Assembly (NCBI RefSeq): GCF_013385635.1
Contig: NZ_JACAPR010000034.1
Span: 1 to 64,000, forward strand
Origin: Pseudomonas gingeri
GTDB lineage: Bacteria; Pseudomonadota; Gammaproteobacteria; Pseudomonadales; Pseudomonadaceae
DNA: 64,000 bases
Direction: 5' to 3'
Translations under genes and position numbers: made by a program
In this document: positions 25,366-35,289 of the stretch, one piece after another
Numbering within the stretch: position 1 is the stretch's first letter
Layout of the letters: each line of letters opens with the position of its first letter
The notes under the pieces: generated by a model
The model's input: only the letters and a program-made list of their open reading frames with translations
Told to the model about the DNA's origin: nothing
Database searches by the model: none

Positions 25366-28300
25366 ATGTGGTGGAGCAAACCGAAAGCGCGGGCTGTGGG
25401 CATGAGAAGCCTGGTTTCACCCATGATCATTCCACTGGAACCGCGCATGCTGTTCGACGGTGCCGTGGCCGCCACCGTGGCCGAGGCCGCGCAGCCGACC
25501 AGCCACCCCACCGCCGATGCGGCGAAGGCCCCGGCCACCGATCATGCGGCCGCTCCCGCCGAGGCCCACCCGCAATCCGATGCCCCGGTGACGCCGGCAC
25601 CGGCTGCCGTGCCCGGCCAGTCGGTGGTCTTCGTCGACTCCCGGGTCAAGGATTTCGACAGTCTGCTCAAGGGCGCCGCGCCCGGCACCCAGATCGTCGT
25701 GCTGGATGCCAGCAAGGACGGCCTGCAGCAGATTGCCGATTATCTGGGCTCCCACCAGGGCGTGAGCACGGTGGAAATCATCGCCCACGGCAACTCGGGA
25801 GACCTGTGGCTGGGCAACACCTACCTTTCCTCCGACAACGTCGCGGCGCGGGCCGATGTGCTGGCGCAGATCGGCAGTGAGATGAATGTCGGCGGCGATA
25901 TCCTGATCTATGCCTGCAACACGGCTGCCGGCGACAAGGGCATCGGTTTTGTCGACTCCCTGGCGCAATACACCGGGCGTGACATCGCCGCGTCGACCAA
26001 CCGCACCGGCCTGGGCGGCGACTGGACCCTGGAAATCGCCACCGGCAGCATCGAAAGCCACAACGCGCTGTCGGCCGATGCCATGTCCGCCTACCAGTAC
26101 GGCCTGGCCACCATTACCGTGAACACTGGCGCCGACACCGGCGCCGGCAGCCTGCGCCAGGCCCTCAGCGATGCGGTGGCGGGCGATATCGTGACTTTCA
26201 GCACGCCGGGCATGACGGTCAACCTGAATTCGCAACTGGTGATCGCCAAGAACCTGACCATCGATGGCGACCTGGACAACAACGGTACTGCCGATGTGAC
26301 CATCAGCGGGCAGTACAAGACCCAGGTACTCACGGTCAATTCCGGGGTCACCGCGACCCTGGACGGGCTGGTCATTACCAAGGGGCTGATGGCCGGCAAC
26401 GGCGGCAATGGCGGTAACGGTACTACCGCGGGCAACTTGCTGGGGGCGGGGATCAGTAACTTCGGTAACCTGACCCTGAATAACGTCAGCGTGACCGCGA
26501 ACGCAGCCTCGGGCGGCGGTGGCGGCGGCGGCGTGGTCAACGGCGATGTCGGTGGTGCCGGTGGCGGTGGTGGCGCGGTGGGTGGCGGCAACGGCGGGCA
26601 TGGTGGCATCACCGGCTCCGGGACCGGTGCCTACGCCGGAGGCGTGGGCACGGCCAACCAGGGTGGCCAGGGTGGTGGCTACTCGACCATGGGCGGTCAC
26701 GGCGGTTCGAGCAGCGGCGGTGCCGGCTCGAACGGCCTTTACGGCTATACCAACGGTTCCGCTGGCGGTACAGCGAGCTCCGGTTCCTTGTCGATCGGCG
26801 GTGGTGGTGGTGGCTCCGGCTGGAATAGTGCCGGTGGCAAGGGCGGCGGAGCGGCCGGCGGTATCTACAACGCCAGCGGCGCCACCCTGACCATCGTCGG
26901 CACCAGCTCGATTACCGGTAACATCGGTGCCGGCGGCGGCGGTGGTGGCGGTTCGGCGACCGGCAGCGGCACGGCTCTCAATGGCGGTGACGGTGGCCTG
27001 GGTGTCGGTGCCATCTGGAACAAAGGCACGGTCTTGATCACGGCGGCCAACTTTGCCGCCCTGGGTGGCTCCGCGAATGCGGGGGCCAGCGGCAACGGTG
27101 GCTTGGTCAGCGCCTCGGGCGCCTCGGCAGGCAATAAACCGACCGCTGTCAACGGCTTGTTCAACGATATCGGCGGAACGGCGAACACCGCCTACAACCC
27201 GGCACCGACCGCGACCATCGTGGTCAGCAACACCGCGCAGCACATCGGCAGCACCTCGCTGGTGACCATTACCTTCAACCAGGCGGTGACGGGGTTCACC
27301 AACTCCGACCTGACGATTGCCAACGGCACCCTGAGCAACTTGGTGGATAGCGGCGATCATATCACCTATACCGCGACCTTCACCCCGGACTCGAGCGTCA
27401 GCAGCGCCAGCAACACCATCGTGCTGAACAACGCCGGGGTCAACAGTGTGGCGACGGGTACGGCGGGGAGCGGCACCACCTCATCGAACAACTTCGCTAT
27501 CGATACCACACGCCCGACCGCGACCATCTCGGTCAGCGGCCCGACGCTGAGCACCACGGCCAACGGCACGGTGAGCATCACCTTCAGCGAGGCGGTGAGC
27601 GGTTTCAGCCTGTCCGATATGACGGCATCCAACGGGACCCTGAGCAACCTGACCACCAGCGACAACATCCACTGGACCGCCACCCTGACGCCGACCGCGG
27701 GCAACAACAATAGCGGCAACGTCATTACCCTGGACAACAGCCTGTATACCGACACCTCGACCAACGCCGGTACGGGCACGACCACGTCCAACACCTATGT
27801 CATCGACACCGTGTTGCCGACCGCGACCATCGCAGTGGCGAGTCCGCTATTGAATATCGGTGGCACGTCCCAGGTGACCATCACCTTCAGCGAGACGGTC
27901 AACAACCTCACCACTTCCGCGTTCACCGTCGCCGACGGCGCCCTGAGCAACCTGGTCCAGGTGAATGGCACCACCTGGACCGCGACCCTGACCGCAACCG
28001 CCGGGATCACCCATACCGGCGATGTCATCACCCTGAACAACACCCAGGTCAGCGACGTCGCGGGCAACGCCGGCAGCGGCACGACCACGTCCAACACCTA
28101 CGCGGTCGACACCCAGCGGCCGACGGCGACCATCGTGTTCGGCAACACCAACCTGGGCATCGGCCAGACCTCACCGGTGACCATCACCTTCAGCGAAGCC
28201 GTGACCGGTTTCAGCAACACCGACCTGACGGTGTCCAATGGCAGCCTGAGCGCGGTGAGCACCAGCGACGGTGGCATCACCTGGACCGCGATCTTCACCC

Positions 28301-31300
28301 CGACGGCGGCGATCGTCAGCGCCAGCAACCACATCACCCTGGACAACAGCGGGGTCGCTGACGGTGCGGGCAACGCCGGCAGCGGCACCAGCACATCGAA
28401 CAACGTCGCCATCGACGGCGTGCGCCCGACCGCGACCATCGTGGTGGCGGACAATGCCCTGAAGATCGGTGACACCTCGCTGGTGACCATCACCTTCAGC
28501 GAAGCCGTGGTCGGTTTCAGCAACGCCGACCTGACCCTCGCCAACGGTAACCTGAGCGCGGTGAACAGCCTTGACGGTGGCATCACCTGGACCGCCACGT
28601 TCACCCCGACGACGAACATCACCAACACCAGCAACGTCATCACCCTGGACAATACCGGCTATGCCGACACCAGCGGCAACGTCGGGACCGGCACCACCGA
28701 CTCCAACAACTACGCGATCGACACCCAGCGGCCGACTGCGACCATCGTCGTCGCCGATCCGACGCTGAGCGCGGGTGAAACCTCGCTGGTGACCATCACC
28801 TTCAGCGAGGCGGTGAACAACTTCAGCAATACCGACCTGACCATTGCCAACGGTACCCTGAGCGCGGTGAGCAGCAGCGACGGAGGCATCACCTGGACCG
28901 CGACGTTCACCCCGAACGCCAACGTCAACAGCGCGACCAACGTCATCACCCTGGCCAATACCGGTATCGCCGACCAGGCCGGCAACACGGGCGTGGGCAC
29001 CACCAACTCGACCAATTTCGCCATCAACACCGTGCTCCCCACGGCGAGCATCGTGGTGGCGAATCCGTCGCTGAATATCGGTGGCACGTCCCAGGTGACC
29101 ATCACCTTCAACGAGGCCGTCAGCGGTTTCACCAATGCCGACCTGAGTGTCGCCAACGGTAGCCTGAGCGCGGTGAGCAGCAGCGACGGTGGCGTCACCT
29201 GGACCGCGACGCTCACCGCGACCGGCAACATCACCGACAGCAGCAACCTGATCGTGCTGGACAACAGCGGGGTCCAGGCCGCGGCTTCGGGCAATGTCGG
29301 CAGCGGCACCAGCCTCTCCAACAACTACATCGTCGACACCCAGCGTCCGACCGCCACCATCGCCGTGACGACCGATCACCTGGGCATCGGCGGCAGCTCC
29401 GTGGTGACCATCACCTTCAACGAAGCCGTGACCGGTTTCTCCCTGGGCGACCTGACCACCGACAACGGCACCCTGAGCAACCTGAGCACCCTCGACAACA
29501 TCGTCTGGACCGCGACCCTGACGCCGACGGCGGGGATCACCCAGAACAACAACCACATTGTCCTGGACAACAGCACCGTGACCGACATCGCCGGCAACGG
29601 CGGCAGCGGGACCAGTACCTCGAACGCCTATGACGTCGACAGCGTGCGGCCGACAGCGACCATCGTGGTCGCCAATCCGACCCTGGCGGCCGGCGATACT
29701 TCGCTGGTGACCATCACCTTCAGCGAAGCGGTGAGCAACTTCGACAACAGCGACCTGAACGTGCCCAACGGCACTCTGAGCGCGGTGAGCAGCAGCGACG
29801 GCGGCGTGACCTGGACCGCCACCTTCACCCCGACCGGCAATGTCCACGACACCAGCAACCTGATCAGCCTGAACAACTCCACCTATACCGACCTGGCGGG
29901 CAACGCCGGTGTCGGCGTGACCAACTCGGGCAACTTCACCATCGATACGGTACGGCCGAGCGCGACCATCGTGGTGGCGGACAACTCCCTGACGATCGGC
30001 GAAACCTCGACGGTGACCATCACCTTCAGCGAGGCGGTGAGCGGCTTCAGCAATGCCGACCTGACCATCAGCAACGGCACACTGACCACCGTCGCCACCA
30101 GCGACGGCGGCATCACCTGGACGGCGACCTTCACGCCGACCAGCAACATCGCCGACAGCAGCAACCTGGTCGTGCTGGACAACTCTGGCGTGACGAATGC
30201 CTCGGGCAACGCCGGTAGCGGCACCACCAATTCCAACAACTTCAGCATCGACACCCAGCGGCCGACGGCGACCATCGCGGTCAGCACCAACGCCCTGAAT
30301 ATCGGTGGTTCATCCGTGGTGACCATTACCTTCAGCGAAGCCGTGACCGGTCTTTCCCTGGGCGACCTGACAGCGGTCGGCGGCACCTTGAGCGGCCTGA
30401 GCACCCTCGACAACATCACCTGGACCGCGACCCTGACGCCGAACGCCGCTACCACCCAGAGCGGCGGTGTCATTGGCCTGAACAACGCCCTGTTCAGCGA
30501 TATCGCCGGCAATGCCGGCACGGGCACCACCGAGTCCAATACCTACAGTGTCGATACCGTGGCGCCGACGGCGAGCATCGTGGTCAGCAGCGCGAGCCTG
30601 CTCGTCGGGCAGACCGCGACGGTGACCATCACCTTCAGCGAAGCGGTGGCCGGTCTCGACAACAGCGACCTGAGCGTGCCCAACGGTACCCTGAGCACGC
30701 TGACCAGCAGCGACGGCGGTGTCACCTGGACCGGGACCTTCACCCCGACCAGCAACGTTCACGACACCACCAACCTGATCAGCCTGAACAACACCGGTTA
30801 TACCGACCTGGCGGGCAACGCCGGCACCGGCGTGACCAACTCGGCCAACTTCACCATCGATACGGTGCGGCCGACCGCGACCATCGTCGTGGCGGTCCCG
30901 AGCCTGAATGCCGGGGCGAGCTCTGCGGTGACCATCACCTTCAGTGAAGCGGTCAGCGGTTTCAGCAACGCCGACCTGACCATCAGCAACGGCACACTGA
31001 CGAACGTCAGCTCCAGTGACGGCGGTATCACCTGGACCGCGACGCTCACCCCGACCAGCAATGTCACCGACACCACCAACGTCATCACCCTGGCCAACAG
31101 CGGTGTCACCAACGCCTCGGGCAACGCCGGCAGCGGCACCACCGACTCCAACAACTACAGCATCGATACCCAGCGGCCGGGCGCGACCATCTCGGTGGCC
31201 AACCCTCACGTGGGGATCGGCCAGACCACCACGGTGAGCATCACCTTCAACGAGGCGGTCACCGGCTTCGACCTGTCGGACCTGAGCGTGGCCAATGGCG

Positions 31301-32328
31301 TGCTGTCCAACCTGACCACCAGCGACAATATCCACTGGACCGCGACCCTGACACCGACCGTCGGCGTCACCGATGCCACCAACCTGATCGTGCTCGATAA
31401 CAGCCTGGTCACCGATGGCGCCGGCAACACCGGCTCGGGTATCGCCATCTCCAACAACTATGGGGTCGACGCCGACCTGCCGACCGCCACCATCGTGGTC
31501 GCCAACCCGAACCTGACCGCCGGCCAGACCACCACCGTGACCTTCACCTTCAGCGAGAAAGTCACCGGCTTCGACCTGTCGGACCTGAGCGTGGCCAACG
31601 GTGTGCTGTCCAACCTGGCCAGCAGCGATGGCGGCAAGACCTGGACCGCGACCCTGACGCCGACGGCGAATATCACCGATCCGAGCAACTTCATCACCCT
31701 CGATACCAGCCTGGTCACCGATCTGGCGGGTAACGCCGGTACGGGTTTCGCCAACTCCAACAACTACGGGATCACCACGGTGTCCCTGGGCGGCGACCCG
31801 CAATTTCGCATCACCGACCCGGCGCCCGCGCCGGACCTGCCGAATGTGCCATTGCAGCCGATCGTCTTCGGCCCACCCGGCGGCAACCTGGGCTCGCCTA
31901 TCGGCTTCCCGCCGCTGTTCGAACAGCGTGATGTGGGCGGCGGCCTGCCGCCGCTCGGCAATATCTTCATCCGCAACGGTGCCCTGGCCCCGAGCTTCAT
32001 TGCCCAGGTGTTCAGCACCGACAGCGGTGGCGACGGCAGCGGCAGCGGCTTCCTCGGTTTTGGCGGCGGCGATGGCGGGGTGTTCGGCAGCAGCACCTTG
32101 TCGGGCCTGTTCAATCGCGAATCGACGACGGGCGACAGCAGCGGCTTCAAGGCGTTCGAGCGCCAGGGCAGCAAGAGCCTGGGCGATCCGTCCCAGGGCC
32201 TGCGCGGGATTTTCGGTGCGCCGACCCTCGGCCAGCAATTGCAGCAGCTCAAGGATTCCGAGCAGAAACAGCTGCATGAACTAGCCTGGGCTCTGGAGCA
32301 GGTCGGTGTCAGCGAAATACCGGCCTGA
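25366..32328 (+). CDS. Giant LEPR/DUF4347 surface protein with 15 Ig-like repeats
   Basis: The 2320-residue protein has no normal signal peptide. Its N-terminus carries the LEPR-xLL-type motif LEPRMLFDGA (24-33). Then come DUF4347 (about 86-245, with EIIAHGNSGDLWLGN and ILIYACNTAAGDKG), a CSLREA/beta-helix-like part (about 248-370) and a glycine-rich region (about 380-600). Fifteen Ig-like repeats of about 102 residues follow (about 607-2138), each starting RPTATI-like and containing VTITFSEAV. The C-terminal part (2139-2320) is Gly/Pro-rich and ends in a charged helix. Only one cysteine was seen. It is probably an exported adhesin or surface fibre. Tandem nucleotide repeats make assembly error possible. 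Confidence 0.92.
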   Translation: MWWSKPKARAVGMRSLVSPMIIPLEPRMLFDGAVAATVAEAAQPTSHPTADAAKAPATDHAAAPAEAHPQSDAPVTPAPAAVPGQSVVFVDSRVKDFDSLLKGAAPGTQIVVLDASKDGLQQIADYLGSHQGVSTVEIIAHGNSGDLWLGNTYLSSDNVAARADVLAQIGSEMNVGGDILIYACNTAAGDKGIGFVDSLAQYTGRDIAASTNRTGLGGDWTLEIATGSIESHNALSADAMSAYQYGLATITVNTGADTGAGSLRQALSDAVAGDIVTFSTPGMTVNLNSQLVIAKNLTIDGDLDNNGTADVTISGQYKTQVLTVNSGVTATLDGLVITKGLMAGNGGNGGNGTTAGNLLGAGISNFGNLTLNNVSVTANAASGGGGGGGVVNGDVGGAGGGGGAVGGGNGGHGGITGSGTGAYAGGVGTANQGGQGGGYSTMGGHGGSSSGGAGSNGLYGYTNGSAGGTASSGSLSIGGGGGGSGWNSAGGKGGGAAGGIYNASGATLTIVGTSSITGNIGAGGGGGGGSATGSGTALNGGDGGLGVGAIWNKGTVLITAANFAALGGSANAGASGNGGLVSASGASAGNKPTAVNGLFNDIGGTANTAYNPAPTATIVVSNTAQHIGSTSLVTITFNQAVTGFTNSDLTIANGTLSNLVDSGDHITYTATFTPDSSVSSASNTIVLNNAGVNSVATGTAGSGTTSSNNFAIDTTRPTATISVSGPTLSTTANGTVSITFSEAVSGFSLSDMTASNGTLSNLTTSDNIHWTATLTPTAGNNNSGNVITLDNSLYTDTSTNAGTGTTTSNTYVIDTVLPTATIAVASPLLNIGGTSQVTITFSETVNNLTTSAFTVADGALSNLVQVNGTTWTATLTATAGITHTGDVITLNNTQVSDVAGNAGSGTTTSNTYAVDTQRPTATIVFGNTNLGIGQTSPVTITFSEAVTGFSNTDLTVSNGSLSAVSTSDGGITWTAIFTPTAAIVSASNHITLDNSGVADGAGNAGSGTSTSNNVAIDGVRPTATIVVADNALKIGDTSLVTITFSEAVVGFSNADLTLANGNLSAVNSLDGGITWTATFTPTTNITNTSNVITLDNTGYADTSGNVGTGTTDSNNYAIDTQRPTATIVVADPTLSAGETSLVTITFSEAVNNFSNTDLTIANGTLSAVSSSDGGITWTATFTPNANVNSATNVITLANTGIADQAGNTGVGTTNSTNFAINTVLPTASIVVANPSLNIGGTSQVTITFNEAVSGFTNADLSVANGSLSAVSSSDGGVTWTATLTATGNITDSSNLIVLDNSGVQAAASGNVGSGTSLSNNYIVDTQRPTATIAVTTDHLGIGGSSVVTITFNEAVTGFSLGDLTTDNGTLSNLSTLDNIVWTATLTPTAGITQNNNHIVLDNSTVTDIAGNGGSGTSTSNAYDVDSVRPTATIVVANPTLAAGDTSLVTITFSEAVSNFDNSDLNVPNGTLSAVSSSDGGVTWTATFTPTGNVHDTSNLISLNNSTYTDLAGNAGVGVTNSGNFTIDTVRPSATIVVADNSLTIGETSTVTITFSEAVSGFSNADLTISNGTLTTVATSDGGITWTATFTPTSNIADSSNLVVLDNSGVTNASGNAGSGTTNSNNFSIDTQRPTATIAVSTNALNIGGSSVVTITFSEAVTGLSLGDLTAVGGTLSGLSTLDNITWTATLTPNAATTQSGGVIGLNNALFSDIAGNAGTGTTESNTYSVDTVAPTASIVVSSASLLVGQTATVTITFSEAVAGLDNSDLSVPNGTLSTLTSSDGGVTWTGTFTPTSNVHDTTNLISLNNTGYTDLAGNAGTGVTNSANFTIDTVRPTATIVVAVPSLNAGASSAVTITFSEAVSGFSNADLTISNGTLTNVSSSDGGITWTATLTPTSNVTDTTNVITLANSGVTNASGNAGSGTTDSNNYSIDTQRPGATISVANPHVGIGQTTTVSITFNEAVTGFDLSDLSVANGVLSNLTTSDNIHWTATLTPTVGVTDATNLIVLDNSLVTDGAGNTGSGIAISNNYGVDADLPTATIVVANPNLTAGQTTTVTFTFSEKVTGFDLSDLSVANGVLSNLASSDGGKTWTATLTPTANITDPSNFITLDTSLVTDLAGNAGTGFANSNNYGITTVSLGGDPQFRITDPAPAPDLPNVPLQPIVFGPPGGNLGSPIGFPPLFEQRDVGGGLPPLGNIFIRNGALAPSFIAQVFSTDSGGDGSGSGFLGFGGGDGGVFGSSTLSGLFNRESTTGDSSGFKAFERQGSKSLGDPSQGLRGIFGAPTLGQQLQQLKDSEQKQLHELAWALEQVGVSEIPA
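27185..31775 (+). repeat. Fifteen tandem Ig-like domain repeats (about 306-nt period)
   Basis: Repeat units begin near 27200, 27510, 27820, 28120, 28430, 28730, 29040, 29350, 29650, 29950, 30260, 30570, 30870, 31180 and 31480. Each encodes a variant of PTATI-VTITFSEAV-WTATFTP-N-ITLDN-SGNAGSGT. Units are diverged at DNA level but share long near-identical blocks such as GTGACCATCACCTTCAGCGA, a substrate for copy-number change by recombination. Confidence 0.9.
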
Positions 32329-32345
32329 ACAATGATTTGAGATCT

Positions 32346-32365
32346 GCGCCGACGTTTGTCGGCGC
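32346..32365 (+). promoter_or_regulatory. Hairpin between the giant gene and tolC-like gene
   Basis: GCGCCGAC, a GTTT loop and GTCGGCGC form a perfect 8-bp stem-loop 17 nt after the giant gene. No T tract follows (CTATAAAAATAG), so it is not a classic terminator. It may stabilise the giant mRNA 3' end or tune tolC expression. Confidence 0.5.
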
Positions 32366-32406
32366 CTATAAAAATAGAGAGCGGTAGTCAGGGGCGGTGC
32401 CAGGGA

Positions 32407-33921
32407 ATGAGAAGAAGTCAGAAGTTGTTCAGCGTCAGCTTGCTGGCGCTGGTAGTCAGCGGTTGTGCCGTCACCAGCCAACCGATCGATCGCAGCGTCA
32501 GTGAGCAACGCGCCAAAACCGATCTGCAGAGCATGTACAGGGATCAGGAACCCCTCAGCGGCCCGCTCACCCTGCACGAAGCCATGGCCCGTGCGGTGAA
32601 ATACAACCTCGAAGGGCGCCTGAAGATCATGGAGGAGGCGCTGTCCAAGCGTCAGCTGGACCTCGCCAGCTTCGACATGTTGCCGCGCATGGCGCTCTCG
32701 GCCGGTTATGCCGGGCGTAACAACGTCAGCGGCTCCAGTAGCGAAAGCGTGGAGACTCATACCCAGTCCCTGGAACCTTCGACCTCCCAGGACAAGAATC
32801 GTCGCGTCGCCGACCTGACCATGGTCTGGAACGTGCTCGACTTCGGTGTCAGCTATATCAGCGCCAAGCAGCAGGGCGACCAGCGCCTGATTGTCCAGGA
32901 ACGCCGGCGCAAGGTGATCAACACCATCGTCCAGGACGTGCGCTCGGCCTATTGGCGGGCGGTGGCGGCCGAACGCCTGCTCAAGCAGATCGACAGCCTG
33001 ATGGTGCGGGTCGAGGCGGCGCAGGGCAACAGCGAGAAGATGAGCGAGCAGCGCATCGGCGATCCGATCCAGGCCCTGGGTTACCAGCGCTCGCTGATCG
33101 AGGCCACCCGCCAACTGGAAGAGCAGCGCAAGGCGTTGTCCCTGGCCAAGACCGAACTGGCGACCCTGATCAATCTGCCACTGGGCACCGACCTGACCCT
33201 GGCGACCTCGGATGATTATGCGATTCCGGAGCTCAAGGTCGATATGGCCCAGCTGGAACACGAGGCCCTGGCCAGCCGTCCGGAACTGCGCGAGCAGGAT
33301 TACCAGAGCCGTATCAGCGCCGCCGAAACCCGCAAGGCCATGCTGCGCCTGCTGCCGGGCCTGGAGTTCTCGGCCGGTGGTCACTACGACAGCAACTCGT
33401 TCCTGGTCAATGACAAGTGGGCGGACTTCGGCGTCAAAGTCACCTGGAACCTGTTCAACGTGATCTCCGCGCCGGCGGCCATCGATGTGGCCAAGGCCGG
33501 TGAGGAAGTGGCGACCGCGCGCCGCCAGGCGATGTCGATCGCCGTGCTGGCGCAGCTCTACGTGGCCAACGCCAACTACCGCGAGGCACTGCGTCAGTTC
33601 AAGACCAGCCAGCAACTGTCGAATATCGACGGACAGATCGTCGGCCAGTTGCGCAACCGCTACAAGGCCGCCGGGCTGGGTGAGCTGGACCTGATCCAGG
33701 GCGAACTCAACACCCTGCAGGCCGACCTGCGTCGCGACCTGGCCTATGCCGACCTGCGCAACGCCTACGGCCAGATCTTCGCCAGCGCCGGGCTCGATCC
33801 GTTGCCGGCGCAAGTCTCGTCGACCAAGGTCGCGGCGATTGCCGGGGCCATGGCGACACGCGAGTCGCAGTGGGCGGCCGGCAATATCAGCGCGCCTGTG
33901 GCCCATGCCGAAGGACAATAA
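32407..33921 (+). CDS. TolC-family outer-membrane lipoprotein
   Basis: This 504-residue outer-membrane channel begins with a lipoprotein signal (VVSGC; Cys near residue 20). The body shows the two-fold TolC pattern of long helices and beta segments (LHEAMARAVKYNLEGRLK; QLEHEALASRPELREQDYQ; FGVKVTWNLFNVISAPAAI). It starts 78 nt after the giant gene and overlaps the APS kinase gene. By inference it supplies the outer-membrane exit for the HlyD/M50 apparatus encoded at 16724-20921. The start at 32407 is set by the signal peptide; its AGGGA lies unusually close to the ATG. Confidence 0.88.
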   Translation: MRRSQKLFSVSLLALVVSGCAVTSQPIDRSVSEQRAKTDLQSMYRDQEPLSGPLTLHEAMARAVKYNLEGRLKIMEEALSKRQLDLASFDMLPRMALSAGYAGRNNVSGSSSESVETHTQSLEPSTSQDKNRRVADLTMVWNVLDFGVSYISAKQQGDQRLIVQERRRKVINTIVQDVRSAYWRAVAAERLLKQIDSLMVRVEAAQGNSEKMSEQRIGDPIQALGYQRSLIEATRQLEEQRKALSLAKTELATLINLPLGTDLTLATSDDYAIPELKVDMAQLEHEALASRPELREQDYQSRISAAETRKAMLRLLPGLEFSAGGHYDSNSFLVNDKWADFGVKVTWNLFNVISAPAAIDVAKAGEEVATARRQAMSIAVLAQLYVANANYREALRQFKTSQQLSNIDGQIVGQLRNRYKAAGLGELDLIQGELNTLQADLRRDLAYADLRNAYGQIFASAGLDPLPAQVSSTKVAAIAGAMATRESQWAAGNISAPVAHAEGQ

Positions 33922-34504
33922 CCTGCTGGCGCCGCGGGCAAGCGTCAGTCGCGGTCAGCGCGAGGCCCGCAACGGCCATCGCGGCACGGCGATCCTGCTG
34001 ACCGGCTTGCCGGCGGCAGGCAAGTCGACCGTGGCCCAGGCGCTGCAGGCTGAGTTGTTCACACGTGGATTGCAGTGCCTGGTGCTGGACGGCGATGCCT
34101 TGCGCGGCGGTTTGAATCGCGACCTGGGGTTCGCCGAAAGCGATCGCCAGGAAAATATCCGTCGCGCCAGCGAGCTGGCCGGACTGCTGGTGGACAACGG
34201 CCAGATCGTCATCCTGGCGATGATCGCGCCCCAGGCCGACCTGCGTGAACTGTTCGCCCGGCGCCTGGGTGAGGATTATCGTGAGGTCTGGTGCAGCGCG
34301 TCGTTGCAGGTCTGCGAAGGGCGCGATCCGAAAGGGCACTACGCCCGCGCCCGGCGCGGCGAGCTGGCGAGTTTTACCGGGATCTCCGCGCCTTATGACG
34401 TGCCGCGGGCACCCGATCTGATCCTCGATACCGGGCGCCTCTCTGTCGAAGCCTGTGTCGAACAACTGCTGGGCCATCTGCAGTCGTCCGGGGTGATTCC
34501 CTGA
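33905..34504 (+). CDS. cysC: Adenylyl-sulfate (APS) kinase
   Basis: This 199-residue P-loop kinase phosphorylates APS at the 3' position to make PAPS, the sulfate donor of sulfotransferases. The P-loop GLPAAGKST is at 34-42, the substrate block DGDALRGGLNRDLGF and ENIRRASELAGLL follow, and the C-terminal FTGISAPYDVPRAPDL is diagnostic. It is a stand-alone CysC, not the CysNC fusion usual for assimilation, and overlaps the TolC gene by 17 nt. Its place between TolC and a second sulfotransferase points to dedicated PAPS supply for sulfation rather than cysteine synthesis. Confidence 0.92.
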   Translation: MPKDNNLLAPRASVSRGQREARNGHRGTAILLTGLPAAGKSTVAQALQAELFTRGLQCLVLDGDALRGGLNRDLGFAESDRQENIRRASELAGLLVDNGQIVILAMIAPQADLRELFARRLGEDYREVWCSASLQVCEGRDPKGHYARARRGELASFTGISAPYDVPRAPDLILDTGRLSVEACVEQLLGHLQSSGVIP

Positions 34505-34524
34505 GCCTGCCGGCCTTTTCCCGT

Positions 34525-35289
34525 TTGCCTGTGGCGGTGGCCTTGCCGCTGCTGCAGCAAGCCCTTTCTCGTATCGCCGGACCGGCCTGGAAAGCCCACT
34601 TCAATGCCGATTACTACGACGGTGACTGGAGTGGCGTCGCGCTGATTTCGGCGGCGGATGCCTTGAGCGAGCTGGCGCCCGGGGCCGGTGCGCCGACCGA
34701 GCGCGAGCCCTGGTTGCTGGATGCAACCTGGGCGGCGGCCCTGGACCTGCCCCTGGAGATACGTTCGGCGCGGTTGCTGCGCCTGGGGCCGGGCGGGCGG
34801 ATTCACGAGCATCGCGACTACGACCTCGGTGCGCCGGACGCGGACCGACGACTGCACATTCCCCTGCTCAGCCCGCCGGATGTGGACTTCATGCTCGATG
34901 GCCAACGCATCCCGATGCAGGTCGGCGAATGCTGGTTTCTCGATCTGTCACGGCCCCACGGCGTCGATAACTGGGGCGGGGGCGAGCGGATTCACCTGGT
35001 GCTCGATTGCCGACCGAACCCCTGGCTGGAGCAGCAGATCGCGAGCGGGCTGGCGACTACGCCGGCACCGGGTATCGGCCGGGCCGCCGCGGATTTTGCG
35101 CGGTTTCGGACCTTGCTGGAGAACGATCCCGTGTTATGCCAGGCCTTGCAGGTTCTGGAGGACAGCGAAGCCTTTATCGCCCGTGCCCTGCAATTGGCGG
35201 GCGAGCGCGGCCTGCGCTTCGGCCGTGAGGACATCCGCTCGGCGATGCGCCAGGGCCGCAGCCGCTGGAGCCAGCAATGGATGGCCTGA
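34525..35289 (+). CDS. Aspartyl/asparaginyl beta-hydroxylase family protein
   Basis: The 254-residue Fe(II)/2-oxoglutarate enzyme has the conserved block IHEHRDYDLG (H96, R97, D98), RLHIPLL, ECWFLDLSRPHGVDNW (H145) and RIHLVLDCRPN (H157), which provide iron and co-substrate ligands. Relatives hydroxylate Asp/Asn side chains in proteins or small molecules. The start is TTG (34525) or a nearby upstream alternative codon. It overlaps the downstream sulfotransferase by 13 nt. A hydroxylated residue in the giant repeat protein is an attractive but unproven target. Confidence 0.87.
   Translation: MPVAVALPLLQQALSRIAGPAWKAHFNADYYDGDWSGVALISAADALSELAPGAGAPTEREPWLLDATWAAALDLPLEIRSARLLRLGPGGRIHEHRDYDLGAPDADRRLHIPLLSPPDVDFMLDGQRIPMQVGECWFLDLSRPHGVDNWGGGERIHLVLDCRPNPWLEQQIASGLATTPAPGIGRAAADFARFRTLLENDPVLCQALQVLEDSEAFIARALQLAGERGLRFGREDIRSAMRQGRSRWSQQWMA

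Noticed and set aside
27185..31775. Regular repeats resembling a CRISPR-like array
   Set aside because: The 306-nt period keeps the reading frame and encodes Ig-like domains.
33905..34504. Sulfate-assimilation CysC
   Set aside because: No cysD, cysN or cysH nearby; two sulfotransferases in the same cluster make PAPS supply more likely.
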